Of a DNA stretch of 64,000 bases, positions 1-8,439 are shown piece by piece (position 1 is the stretch's first letter; each line of letters opens with the position of its first letter). The notes under the pieces are model-generated. The model had not been told where the DNA came from, ran no database searches, and was given only the letters and a program-made list of their open reading frames with translations. Source of the DNA: an uncultured Alphaproteobacteria bacterium. Lineage in GTDB: Bacteria > Pseudomonadota > Alphaproteobacteria > Rhodobacterales > Rhodobacteraceae. The translations under genes were made by a program, and so were the position numbers. The stretch is taken from the NCBI GenBank assembly GCA_902556405.1, contig CACDWF010000001.1:298206-362205 (forward strand). The letters are read 5' to 3'.

Positions 1-338
1 CTTTTTGGGAAATATTACTTGAAAAAAATATTGGTTTAAAAAATGAAATAGTGATTTCCAAAACTAGTAATACAAAAAACCTAGGCAATATGCCAGCAGA
101 GGAAGAAGATGAAAATATCATAAAAGTTATTGACTATGGAGACCAAATGCTGTGGGCCATAGCCAAGTGGTCTAAAGAAACTAAGAGCCTGCCCTCATGG
201 CAAACAGGAATAGTGGGAAGCGTTGCAAAACGCTTGGGTCGTGGTACGCCCCCTTCAATCAAACAAGCAATCCAAGTTGTAAAAGCAGTTTCAGATGCAA
301 AAGAGCTTGGCTTTTCTTTTGAAAACAATCAAGGCTAA
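1..338 (+). CDS. C-terminal end of an unidentified gene, cut by the left edge
   Basis: The frame is open from base 3 to the TAA at 336-338, so the gene starts outside the window; the GTG at 51 is in frame but has no ribosome binding site and is probably an internal Val codon. About 111 residues are visible. They are charged, with a Trp-containing stretch (MLWAIAKWSKETK) and a basic tail (RLGRGTPPSIKQA), and show no membrane segment or catalytic motif I can name. The gene converges with the Z1/PD-(D/E)XK operon, 12 bases from its end, which suggests it belongs to the same island. AIPR proteins and DNA methyltransferases are common neighbours of such operons, and this could be the tail of one, but that is a guess from context. 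Confidence 0.6.
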   Translation, partial: FWEILLEKNIGLKNEIVISKTSNTKNLGNMPAEEEDENIIKVIDYGDQMLWAIAKWSKETKSLPSWQTGIVGSVAKRLGRGTPPSIKQAIQVVKAVSDAKELGFSFENNQG

Positions 339-350
339 GAGATACTTTGT

Positions 351-1334
351 TTAGTCAATAGGTAACTGTTCCGAATAGATAAATTTCGCGCAGGCATCTG
401 CCGAGACGCTGTATTTCTTAACTGAAATTTTATTGGAATAACTATCTGGAAGTATTCTCGGAAAAGTATTTTCAACTTTATAGATTACAGGCGTTTCAAC
501 TTGAATTCTGATCCCTTCAGACTCATAATAGTCATAGTGTATGATATGATACCCAGCTCTGTTAAGGCTTTCCATAAATGTTTGTTTTTCGATGGATGAA
601 AACTCGTATTTTTCTTGGATTGACTCGATGATTTTATTTATATTGTGCCCGATGTCTGAATTCTCCAAAATGGGGTTTGCAAGAAACAGATGCTTTCCTT
701 GTATGTCATCTAGTTGCTTTTCACCTTGAATATGGAAGTTTTTATCACCCCCTATTATCGTTGTTTTCACTTCTATGTGGCATCTAGTAAACACAAAGTC
801 ATGTAGGCCTCTTTCAGGCCCTTCCCAACTTTCAAATGCCCTCAGCTTAGATGTACGCGGTAAGACCAGGTCTCGTAAACAAATTAATTCCCCAATAAGA
901 CCGATTTGTCTCTCTTTTGATAGAGGACCTTTTGAGTTTGTAAAAAAAATTTTCCAAGATTGCAATAACTGCTTTAGTCTCAAAACAGCTTGTTTAGGCG
1001 AGCTAATTTCCATAAGTTCCGTGATGATGTGAGATAAAAACTCCAGATATATATTATTATCGTATTGATTTGCTTTTTTCAGAGATATTCCTTGTAAATT
1101 TTCCTGCATTACGTTTTCAATTATAATTCCGTCAATTATAGGTATCGATTGCAAAAATAAGAATTCAGTTTTATGAAAAAGGCTGAGCCATAAAGATTTG
1201 CTAGTATCTAAATTTAGGTAAATACCTATTTCAATTTTTTCTGAGTTTATTCTAAGTTTGGCAGTAGAGTTTTCTTGATGTGATAAAGACTTTTCAAGTT
1301 TACGAATATAAATTTCTAAGTTTTCAGAATGCAT
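351..1334 (-). CDS. PD-(D/E)XK motif protein (DUF4420 / PF14390 type)
   Basis: Probable nuclease-fold protein of a Z1-linked defence or DNA-conflict operon. The nuclease-like core is visible in the middle: GELICLR near residues 148-154, HDF near 178-180 and IEVKTT near 187-192, which together give the E...D...E-x-K arrangement of the PD-(D/E)XK fold. An N-terminal region of about 140 residues precedes it and a mixed C-terminal domain follows. I chose the ATG at 1334, 10 bases after the Z1 stop; an in-frame TTG at 1358 would add eight residues and overlap Z1. It is the last gene of the leftward three-gene operon. DNA cleavage is inferred from the motif and has not been shown for this protein. 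Confidence 0.82.
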   Translation of the reverse strand: MHSENLEIYIRKLEKSLSHQENSTAKLRINSEKIEIGIYLNLDTSKSLWLSLFHKTEFLFLQSIPIIDGIIIENVMQENLQGISLKKANQYDNNIYLEFLSHIITELMEISSPKQAVLRLKQLLQSWKIFFTNSKGPLSKERQIGLIGELICLRDLVLPRTSKLRAFESWEGPERGLHDFVFTRCHIEVKTTIIGGDKNFHIQGEKQLDDIQGKHLFLANPILENSDIGHNINKIIESIQEKYEFSSIEKQTFMESLNRAGYHIIHYDYYESEGIRIQVETPVIYKVENTFPRILPDSYSNKISVKKYSVSADACAKFIYSEQLPID

Positions 1335-1344
1335 TTTTTCTCTA

Positions 1345-4062
1345 TTAGTCGTCGTCAAACTCTAACTCCTCTTCTACATCATCTAATAAATTGACAACAT
1401 AGGTAGTTTTCCTCGCATTTGAAGACTTTGGAAAGCTTATTGCACATGCTGGAATTATGAGGCCGGGGATAGATGTTTGTTGAATTGATCCATCTAAAAG
1501 GTAAACTATTAATAGTCCATTTTTATTGCTTCTTTTCTTTCTATAATCTTCCCGTTTTGGCTTATTCGGCGCCGCTTCATTTATAACTTCCTGAAGCTCA
1601 CTCTCAGTTAAATCTAATCTCTCATCATTTGCACTAGTAAGATTTCTTGCTGATAGCAAAAAGGTATTCCCCTCATTTTGATTTTTTCGCTCAAGTGGTT
1701 TCGCTTCGTAATTTCCAAAACTTTGTAAATTGTCTCCGCGAGAACGTGAATATAAAACTAGTGTCCAATTTTCTAGCTCGCTGATTTTATTCATTTGTTG
1801 AATATAGTCTATTATTAAATTCTTCTTCCAGCCTGGCGACGCCTTTTCGTCTACTTGAAATTTTGAGATAAAATCTATTATTTTTTTTGAATTTAAATTT
1901 CTAAAGATGGTATTGCTTGAAACTGTCTCGCCTTTTGGGAATGATTTATTATTGATAAATTGTTTAATGTGATCCAGATTATTTTTCTGGATCTCTAGCC
2001 CAATAGGTGAAACATCAAATCCTGTCATTTCGATATATGTATCGGCAAAAGATATGTTTAATTTTCTAGAGCGGTATTGTTTATTAGTAGCTGTTACCAA
2101 CATCATTCCTGGATGAGAAAGAATTTGCTGTTGATAGTCGAGAGGAGTCAATGTTTCCTTATCCATCGAGATAATTCTATCTCGGAGATTTTCCAAGGCT
2201 AACGATACATGTCCATACCAATTATATAAACGGCCTGTTGTATACAACCGACAGAGATCTTTATACCCGTCCCTGTATCCAAACCAACGACCCATCTGCA
2301 TAAGTGTATCATACATACGTGAACAACGCAGAAAGTAACTGGTTGTAAGATGAGGTAAAGTTAGCCCCCTTGAAAGCTTATCTCCTCCGATCCTTATAGA
2401 AATCAACCCATTTGGATGTTGATCTTCGTCGATCACATCCTTGTAGTCGCCATTAATTGTATATACATTATGACGTAATCTTCCCACAACTATCCTAAGT
2501 TGTTCCCTTAAAGTTTCTTCAGAAAGTTCTTGATTATCAAAGTCTGTATTAAACAAGTCAATTGCATCAGCTAAACGTTTCTGAGTGCCAATTGCATGTT
2601 GTTTTATGGCTATCTCATTATACAAGTCTTCAACAAAGTTAAGAACATGATCATAAATTTGACTTTGCACATCTTTGAATCTAGTAACGTGGATGAGCAT
2701 TGTCCCATGTTCCTTATCTTGTCCTCTAGCTTGTCGAATAGCAGTAGCTACCAAAAATGAAAGAATTGAGTCGACCATACTTTCGGGAAGTTTTTCGACT
2801 TTCAAATATTTATCGTGTTTGTCAGGAAATGTTTCTATCCAATCGCTTGAATATGTGTCGACGTCGTCAAGATTTCTAAACCAATCTAAACTAGTTTCTC
2901 TATCGTTTGAATCTACGATAGCCTCAGTGGAGTCACTTTCATCTTGAATGGAACCAAAGACTTCTTTAGGTCCTATGTAATTGTCTGACCGACCAATACA
3001 ATGGATAAAATTTCTTGGGAATAAATCGTCTGTATTTTCTACATCTATTAGCGTATTTGCGAATGGTGTCGCAGTGTATCCGATATAAGCACTTCTACTA
3101 AAGAGAGACAAAATCTCTCTTATAAGCCCGTTAATCGTTGAACTTTCATCAATTTTTTTCTTCGTATTTACTGAAGCATTATCAGCTTCGTCATCAATAA
3201 GCAACAATCTCTTGTTTTTATGTTGGTCGTGTCCTTCTGGCAAATATCTCTTAATATGTCTTATTAGATTTTCTAGCGGACCTTTAACTTTTTTATTGAC
3301 CGAATACCCTTCAAACATGCCTGGGTCGTTAGCTTCTAAAAAATCTCGCTCTCGATTAGTCCAGTTAGGCAAACGATGTTTGTCCTTTCTTTTAGAGTTG
3401 TTCATAAGCATTGAGCCAACGCCGCATATTTTATTGCCTTCTGAAGTCAAGCTTGTATTGAAGCCAGTTATTCCTTCTTCAAATCTTTTTTGGGTTTGAA
3501 ATCTAAGTGAGTTGTGCATTCCAGACAGGACAATAACAATATCGTATCCGACGTCTAATGCCTTAGCAACAAGTCCCAGGAAATTAGTAGTTTTGCCAGA
3601 TTGAACATCCCCTATGACTAGTCCTTTAGAGGACCACGGACCAGTTCTTTCTGGGTTTTCAATTAAGGAAAGTATTTTATCTGTAGAAGCATCCCATTTG
3701 CCAACTTTGTCAGCATTGTTTCTTTGAAGCATATACTTTTTATAGTCAACCCAAAAAGTACCATCTTCGATAAGGTCTCGCTTTTGACTTAACCATTCAA
3801 TATGCTGATGTTTAAGAACTACACTTGTAGAATCCTCCGCCTTAATAGCGATTTCTGTATTCAGTCTCTCAACCAATAATGCTAACTTAACCTTTTTGAT
3901 AATATCTTCAGAAAGGTTATTAAGATTTTTATAAAACTCAAAATATTGTTCAACGCTTCTCATAAGATCTTCTTTTTTCAACAATGAACCGGAACCCTCC
4001 GATTTATTTAAGTTGGACAAAACTGCCTCAAATATATCTTCTTCAATCTGCTTAATATTCAT
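1345..4062 (-). CDS. Z1-domain P-loop ATPase (PF10593 type)
   Basis: A 905-residue P-loop ATPase related to superfamily 2 helicases. Walker A is GDVQSGKTT at residues 151-159, the DEAD-type Walker B is IDDEADNAS at about 289-297, and a helicase-like YIGYTATPFAN follows at 326-336. The later RIGGDKLSRGLTLP and MGRWFGYRDGY segments match the nucleotide-binding C-terminal half typical of Z1 proteins. Its start overlaps the stop of the upstream ATPase gene as ATGA, so the two are probably translationally coupled. In the known family these proteins occur with an HSP90/MutL-like ATPase, a PD-(D/E)XK protein and often a DNA cytosine methyltransferase and AIPR protein. A motor role on DNA is inferred from the fold. 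Confidence 0.9.
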   Translation of the reverse strand: MNIKQIEEDIFEAVLSNLNKSEGSGSLLKKEDLMRSVEQYFEFYKNLNNLSEDIIKKVKLALLVERLNTEIAIKAEDSTSVVLKHQHIEWLSQKRDLIEDGTFWVDYKKYMLQRNNADKVGKWDASTDKILSLIENPERTGPWSSKGLVIGDVQSGKTTNFLGLVAKALDVGYDIVIVLSGMHNSLRFQTQKRFEEGITGFNTSLTSEGNKICGVGSMLMNNSKRKDKHRLPNWTNRERDFLEANDPGMFEGYSVNKKVKGPLENLIRHIKRYLPEGHDQHKNKRLLLIDDEADNASVNTKKKIDESSTINGLIREILSLFSRSAYIGYTATPFANTLIDVENTDDLFPRNFIHCIGRSDNYIGPKEVFGSIQDESDSTEAIVDSNDRETSLDWFRNLDDVDTYSSDWIETFPDKHDKYLKVEKLPESMVDSILSFLVATAIRQARGQDKEHGTMLIHVTRFKDVQSQIYDHVLNFVEDLYNEIAIKQHAIGTQKRLADAIDLFNTDFDNQELSEETLREQLRIVVGRLRHNVYTINGDYKDVIDEDQHPNGLISIRIGGDKLSRGLTLPHLTTSYFLRCSRMYDTLMQMGRWFGYRDGYKDLCRLYTTGRLYNWYGHVSLALENLRDRIISMDKETLTPLDYQQQILSHPGMMLVTATNKQYRSRKLNISFADTYIEMTGFDVSPIGLEIQKNNLDHIKQFINNKSFPKGETVSSNTIFRNLNSKKIIDFISKFQVDEKASPGWKKNLIIDYIQQMNKISELENWTLVLYSRSRGDNLQSFGNYEAKPLERKNQNEGNTFLLSARNLTSANDERLDLTESELQEVINEAAPNKPKREDYRKKRSNKNGLLIVYLLDGSIQQTSIPGLIIPACAISFPKSSNARKTTYVVNLLDDVEEELEFDDD

Positions 4063-5507
4063 TTTTGGAACTCTCTATAAATCTCGTCTTTGAAGCTTGT
4101 GAAGGGCTCGGCTTCAACTAAATCGCGGATAGCCATTTCCCTAGGCTTATCAATATCATCTGTGAACTGTAATGCCATTTTTACTAAATCTAGAACTTCA
4201 GGTAATGAAAAATCTAATTTAGGCTTATCGATATTGTCATCATTCTCCTCTATCTGTATCATTGAGGTCGGCACCGACTTTTCTAACAATTTTATAAAGT
4301 TAGTAACATCAGAACTTTTTCCATTATAATTTTTTTTGATTAATTTTAGTACAGGGTGTTCTTTATTGATCTCAAACATCAATTTTCCACTTCTGGATCT
4401 TTTCGGTTCCCATACAAAACTTTTTGATCCAAACTCTCTTCCTGCAGACTTTGCCCTGAATTTTGCTACATCTAAAGCTTCTTTTCTAGTTCTTTTTGCA
4501 TAGGCTTCGAGTTTATCTCTATTTATCGCAGGAATACTCACTCGGCTTTTCATAACGTCTATATTCCATGTTTTGTCTAAACTGTTCGGCAAATCGATGA
4601 TTATTCTAGCAAGACTGTAGTGTGTATCAGGTTTTTTATCTCTGAGGTTTAGCCAGCTCCCGTTTACAATTAGTCTATTATTTCGATAAACATAAAAACC
4701 TTGTTGTGCGACCCAACCCTTTATTCCGGCATAAAAATCGTAGTCTTTCCCAACGAACTTACTATTGTGTGGCAAAACATAAGGAACAATTTTTACATCA
4801 CCTTCTATAATCTCTGGCGCTGATGGGGTACAATTTGGAGGAATGGGCAGCCAAGGTTTGACGTTCTCTGCATTGACGGTTATCGAAAATTGTTTCTTTT
4901 CCAAAAAACGACCGAATATTGTTCCCAAGTAAGCAGCCAAATCGGCACCCATTTGACGGAACGTTTCAATTTTTATTGCAGTTTTTTTCAAGTTGTCGCA
5001 CTTTTTCCATACAATAAGAGTTCCAAATTCTTTTAATTGAGCAGGAAATTTACTTGCCCAGGTTGGCATATTTTTCTTCACGAGCCATTTCTGTCGTTCT
5101 TCGACCAAATCCAGGTCCCAGCATCGAAATGCAACTTCAGTACTTTTTGTTTTTGAGAAAACATTTAACTCCCTTGCAATTGAAAAGGAAGCCGCTTTTA
5201 AACCTAATCCAAAGCGACCAAGATCATTTTTTTCTCTTTTATCATTAGGATTTTTTGAACCAAGAGACATATTGATAGCTAGATCCTCTTCGGTCATTCC
5301 TTCACCATTATCAAGGATATATATATATGGATCAGATTCATTCCATTCTAAATGAACAACAATTTCTGTAGCCTTCGCTGTTATAGAGTTGTCTATAAGA
5401 TCACAGATTGCAGTATTGAATGTATAACCAAAGTTTCGTACTGACTCTATTAAGCTACTTCCTGGAGGAAGTTCTTCCAAATCTTCTGAATAGAGTTTAT
5501 TGGCCAA
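4059..5507 (-). CDS. HSP90/MutL-type (GHKL) ATPase of the Z1 operon
   Basis: A 482-residue protein with a Bergerat-fold ATP site in its first 110 residues: N-box DLIDNS at 36-41, G1 box DNGEGM at 66-71 and G2 box GRFGLGLKA at 97-105. The rest resembles the transducer and C-terminal regions of MutL/Hsp90-like ATPases found with Z1 proteins. It is the first gene of the leftward operon, and its last codon overlaps the Z1 start. The start is a TTG at 5507, preceded by a weak GGGTAAG; no ATG near the N terminus keeps the conserved region. It probably acts as an ATP-driven clamp or switch for its Z1 and PD-(D/E)XK partners. It is not the mismatch-repair MutL, because the conserved MutL C terminus is absent. 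Confidence 0.87.
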   Translation of the reverse strand: MANKLYSEDLEELPPGSSLIESVRNFGYTFNTAICDLIDNSITAKATEIVVHLEWNESDPYIYILDNGEGMTEEDLAINMSLGSKNPNDKREKNDLGRFGLGLKAASFSIARELNVFSKTKSTEVAFRCWDLDLVEERQKWLVKKNMPTWASKFPAQLKEFGTLIVWKKCDNLKKTAIKIETFRQMGADLAAYLGTIFGRFLEKKQFSITVNAENVKPWLPIPPNCTPSAPEIIEGDVKIVPYVLPHNSKFVGKDYDFYAGIKGWVAQQGFYVYRNNRLIVNGSWLNLRDKKPDTHYSLARIIIDLPNSLDKTWNIDVMKSRVSIPAINRDKLEAYAKRTRKEALDVAKFRAKSAGREFGSKSFVWEPKRSRSGKLMFEINKEHPVLKLIKKNYNGKSSDVTNFIKLLEKSVPTSMIQIEENDDNIDKPKLDFSLPEVLDLVKMALQFTDDIDKPREMAIRDLVEAEPFTSFKDEIYREFQK

Positions 5508-5627
5508 ATAGCTTACCCGTCAAAAATAAATTTATTACATAGAATATAGTGATGTTAACAGATATCTTTTCGTGATTAAATTTTATAATCTTAATTCCCA
5601 AGAGATTCTAAAGCCAAAAATAAATAG

Positions 5628-5656
5628 TTGACTACTATATAAATTTTAATTATTTT
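5628..5656 (+). promoter_or_regulatory. Putative sigma-70 promoter of the helicase operon
   Basis: TTGACT at 5628-5633 and TATTTT at 5651-5656 are separated by 17 bases, a good match to a housekeeping promoter. Transcription would start near 5663, only a few bases before the long inverted repeat at 5669-5754. The mRNA would therefore begin with that hairpin. This is a prediction from spacing and consensus only. Confidence 0.5.
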
Positions 5657-5668
5657 GCACACTCAAAA

Positions 5669-5754
5669 ATTATCTTCCTTTTATTTTTAAAAATTTCTCA
5701 ACTGCATACGGTTGGTAAAAGTTAATAAATTTTTAAAAATAAAAGGAAGATAAT
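5669..5754 (+). promoter_or_regulatory. Perfect 28-bp inverted repeat covering the ribosome binding site of the 160-aa gene
   Basis: The arms are 5669-5696 and 5727-5754, identical in inverted orientation over all 28 bases, with a 30-base loop; pairing stops exactly at both ends. The right arm contains the Shine-Dalgarno AGGAAG (5744-5749) and ends two bases before the ATG at 5756. In RNA the left arm would completely mask the ribosome binding site. It could therefore be a translational switch, an RNase III site or an antisense-regulated leader. As DNA it could be a protein-binding site, though 28-bp arms are long for a simple operator. There is no T-tract after it, so it is not an intrinsic terminator. 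Confidence 0.85.
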
Positions 5755-5755
5755 C

Positions 5756-6238
5756 ATGACAATCCAAGCAAAAATTCCATCAAATCTCGAAATGACCATT
5801 TCAGCTGAGGCACTTGAAAAAACTCAGTTTCTTCTCAAGTCCCTTGGTTTTGATCTATTTGAAATGTGGCAGCATGACTCCGGGCTTTGCTATGAGATTT
5901 GGAAAAGCGAAAAAAACTCTGTTCGGGTAAATATATCTCAGGATCTATCACATAAAGACGCTTCTAGGTCCGATATTGTAGAAGAGGTTGATTATCTCTA
6001 TTGGGAGCTAAGAGCTATAAAAAATATACTTATTGATCATGTTTATGAACCAGATGTTGAAAATTTGGGAATTGAAAAAACGCCTCAACAGGAATTTGCA
6101 GAAGCTGTAGCGTCAGTGAAAGACCTAGACGCTTTTGAAGATTCTGAAAAAACTTTCTTGTTCAAAAAGCATGTTGATCCGATACTGATAGCATACTTAT
6201 CTATGGATCAGGATCAGAGAAAAGCCATACAGCAGTAG
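5756..6238 (+). CDS. Hypothetical protein, first gene of the helicase/GIY-YIG operon
   Basis: I do not recognise this 160-residue protein. It is soluble and acidic, with no signal peptide, membrane segment or known catalytic motif. The N-terminal half (LEKTQFLLKSLGFDLFEMW, then CYEIWKSE) looks like a small alpha/beta domain; the C-terminal half is helical and ends MDQDQRKAIQQ. The start is firm: AGGAAG lies six bases before the ATG. That site sits inside the long inverted repeat, so translation is probably controlled. The helicase gene begins 11 bases after its stop, with its own GGAGG, so the two are co-transcribed. It may be a regulator, sensor or inhibitor of the helicase complex; only the context suggests this. 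Confidence 0.7.
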   Translation: MTIQAKIPSNLEMTISAEALEKTQFLLKSLGFDLFEMWQHDSGLCYEIWKSEKNSVRVNISQDLSHKDASRSDIVEEVDYLYWELRAIKNILIDHVYEPDVENLGIEKTPQQEFAEAVASVKDLDAFEDSEKTFLFKKHVDPILIAYLSMDQDQRKAIQQ

Positions 6239-6249
6239 GAGGCATAAAA

Positions 6250-8439
6250 ATGTTAGAACTTAATCAAGAACAAAGATTGGCTGCTGAACACTCAAGCGCT
6301 CGTTTGCTTGTCCTAGCTGGACCAGGAACAGGTAAGACAAGTACTCTAGTTGGAAGATATCTATATTTACTAAAACAAGGTGTTGAGCCAGAGAAAATTT
6401 TATGCTGTGCATTCTCAAGAAAAGCTGCAGACGAGATAAGAAGTAGAATAAATACGGAAAGGGGTACGGATTTAGATCAGGACAACCTCACAACTTTTCA
6501 TGCGTTAGGCAACAGAATTGTTAGAAATTATTCCGCTTTAATAGAATTGAATCCTCCGGAAACAATACTGTCTCAAGCTTTTCAAAGAGTAGCTATTATC
6601 AGAAGTATTAGAATAGAAAATGAGGAAGCATTAAATGAAACAGATGAAGATAGGGATATCAATAATACAGAGATCCTTAGTCAGATTGATATTTTTAGGC
6701 AAAACTTGCTTGACGTAGAAGACGCCGGTGTCAAAGCAAGTGAAACATCAGATACGCTACTAAATCTAGCTGCTAGAATCTATCCATATTATGAAAAGCA
6801 TCTGACAGATAATAATAAAATAGATTTTGAAAGAATGATTCACTACGCCATTAAAATTCTAGATCAGGATGTGAAGGGAAATAAACAAATTGTCAAAAAG
6901 TATGAACATGTTCTTGTTGATGAGTTTCAGGATATAAATTTTTCTCAAAAAAGAATGATGGATCGTATTTTAGAAGGCGGAGCAAAGTATTGGGTTGTTG
7001 GAGATGATGACCAAGCAATCTATGGTTGGAGAGGAAGCGACGTAAAATTCATATTAGAATTTGAACAGGATTATCCTGGAGCTAAAAAAGTAAACCTTAA
7101 ACAAAACTATAGGTCCGGTCGTTCGATTGTCTATCTTGCGAAAGAGCTGGCATCTTATCTAACCTCAAGGCATGACAAAATGTTAACCGCCGTTACCGAG
7201 GCGAAAGGTCAAGCTAGAATATTTGATTTTGCAAATGAAGAAACCGAAGCATCTGGTGTTGTAGACCTTATTCGATCTCGGAAGGAAGCAGGCGTCAATA
7301 ATAATGAAATTGCTGTTCTTGCTAGAACTAATCAACTTCCTGCGGCAGTAGCTGCAAAATTAGCACTAGCCGATATTCCCTATTTTACAAAAGATGGATC
7401 AGGTTTATTTTCGGACAAATATTCAAAGCAGCTAATAAGTGCTATTGCTATCAGCGATGGTCAAAATTTGGATAGAAGGTATGCTATTAAGATTTCCAAC
7501 CAATTGGAAAGCTTCGCTACCAATTTAGCGACTAATCCATGGCCAGTCAAAGTTGCTTCGTTATCTACCTTTTTAACAAATAGAATATCAGGGTCAGACA
7601 GGCTCACTGATGATGAGAAACTAGAAGCAACAGAACAAATCAAAATTCATAAAGACTATCTTGCATCCTATCCTGGATCGGACGTGGTATTTGAAAAATT
7701 GAATGCCTTTACTAATGCGACCGAAAATTCTGATGCAGTTTATGTCGGTACAATTCATGGGGCAAAAGGTTTAGAATGGAATAGTGTTTTTATAATTGGG
7801 TGGGAAGAGTCGGTTTTACCTCATTCACTGGCTGTGAATAGACTTGATGAAGAAAGACGACTCGCTTATGTCGGTATAACGCGGGCAAAAGAGTATCTAA
7901 GCATGTCGCACGTAAATAAACGAAACGGAACAGAAAAGGTTCCGTCCCAATTTTTGTCTGACTTGGTTAGAAGATTGAAGGAACAAGTTCAACCTAATCA
8001 ACCTGTCGAGGCAAATCAAAGGGAAAGACTATTTGGGTCAGAGGTTGTTAAGAATCGCAAGAAGCTTATAGACAGAGTGGAAGAGAATCGGAGAGAAACT
8101 GTAGTAGAATTCAATGCGGCAGACGGTTTATTATCTCATGAAGGGTACAGTGCAAGCAAAAATGGCCCCACAGACCAAAGACGTCAGAGAATTTTACAAA
8201 ATATTTTTATCGGAGATGTTCAGATTCCAGAATTTATATCAGAAAGCGTTCTTACCCAATGGGGAAAGCCAAGATCCCAAGAGAGGTTCGATAAATTAAG
8301 GAATTCAATTAACTCCTTTAAAAGTCTTAACGAGGGAAGAAGAAATAGGTCAGATGAGGCGATAAGAAAATGGGAAAAAGATATAGAGTATCTGGATAAT
8401 GTACTCATTAAATCTATCGAGAGTAATGATGAATCTTGA
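6250..8439 (+). CDS. UvrD/Rep-family superfamily 1 helicase
   Basis: A 729-residue 3'-5' DNA helicase of the UvrD/Rep/PcrA type. Visible motifs are Walker A GPGTGKTS (24-31), motif II VDEFQD (223-228), motif III GDDDQAIYGWRGSD (251-264), NYRSG (about 285-289), GTIHGAKGLEW (about 499-509) and VGITRAKEYL (about 540-549). The core ends near residue 580; the last 150 residues are charged, carry no helicase motif and differ from ordinary UvrD tails. GGAGG precedes the ATG. Its position between an unknown gene and a GIY-YIG-like gene argues for a specialised role in defence or mobile DNA rather than housekeeping repair. Gabija's GajB is also UvrD-like, but no GajA partner is present. Confidence 0.92.
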   Translation: MLELNQEQRLAAEHSSARLLVLAGPGTGKTSTLVGRYLYLLKQGVEPEKILCCAFSRKAADEIRSRINTERGTDLDQDNLTTFHALGNRIVRNYSALIELNPPETILSQAFQRVAIIRSIRIENEEALNETDEDRDINNTEILSQIDIFRQNLLDVEDAGVKASETSDTLLNLAARIYPYYEKHLTDNNKIDFERMIHYAIKILDQDVKGNKQIVKKYEHVLVDEFQDINFSQKRMMDRILEGGAKYWVVGDDDQAIYGWRGSDVKFILEFEQDYPGAKKVNLKQNYRSGRSIVYLAKELASYLTSRHDKMLTAVTEAKGQARIFDFANEETEASGVVDLIRSRKEAGVNNNEIAVLARTNQLPAAVAAKLALADIPYFTKDGSGLFSDKYSKQLISAIAISDGQNLDRRYAIKISNQLESFATNLATNPWPVKVASLSTFLTNRISGSDRLTDDEKLEATEQIKIHKDYLASYPGSDVVFEKLNAFTNATENSDAVYVGTIHGAKGLEWNSVFIIGWEESVLPHSLAVNRLDEERRLAYVGITRAKEYLSMSHVNKRNGTEKVPSQFLSDLVRRLKEQVQPNQPVEANQRERLFGSEVVKNRKKLIDRVEENRRETVVEFNAADGLLSHEGYSASKNGPTDQRRQRILQNIFIGDVQIPEFISESVLTQWGKPRSQERFDKLRNSINSFKSLNEGRRNRSDEAIRKWEKDIEYLDNVLIKSIESNDES

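Noticed and set aside
775..1032. Rightward frame within the PD-(D/E)XK gene
   Set aside because: It is antisense to a conserved coding region and has no start signal.
5669..5754. The long inverted repeat as terminal repeats of a transposon
   Set aside because: The arms are only 30 bases apart, with no transposase, and the right arm holds a well-placed ribosome binding site.
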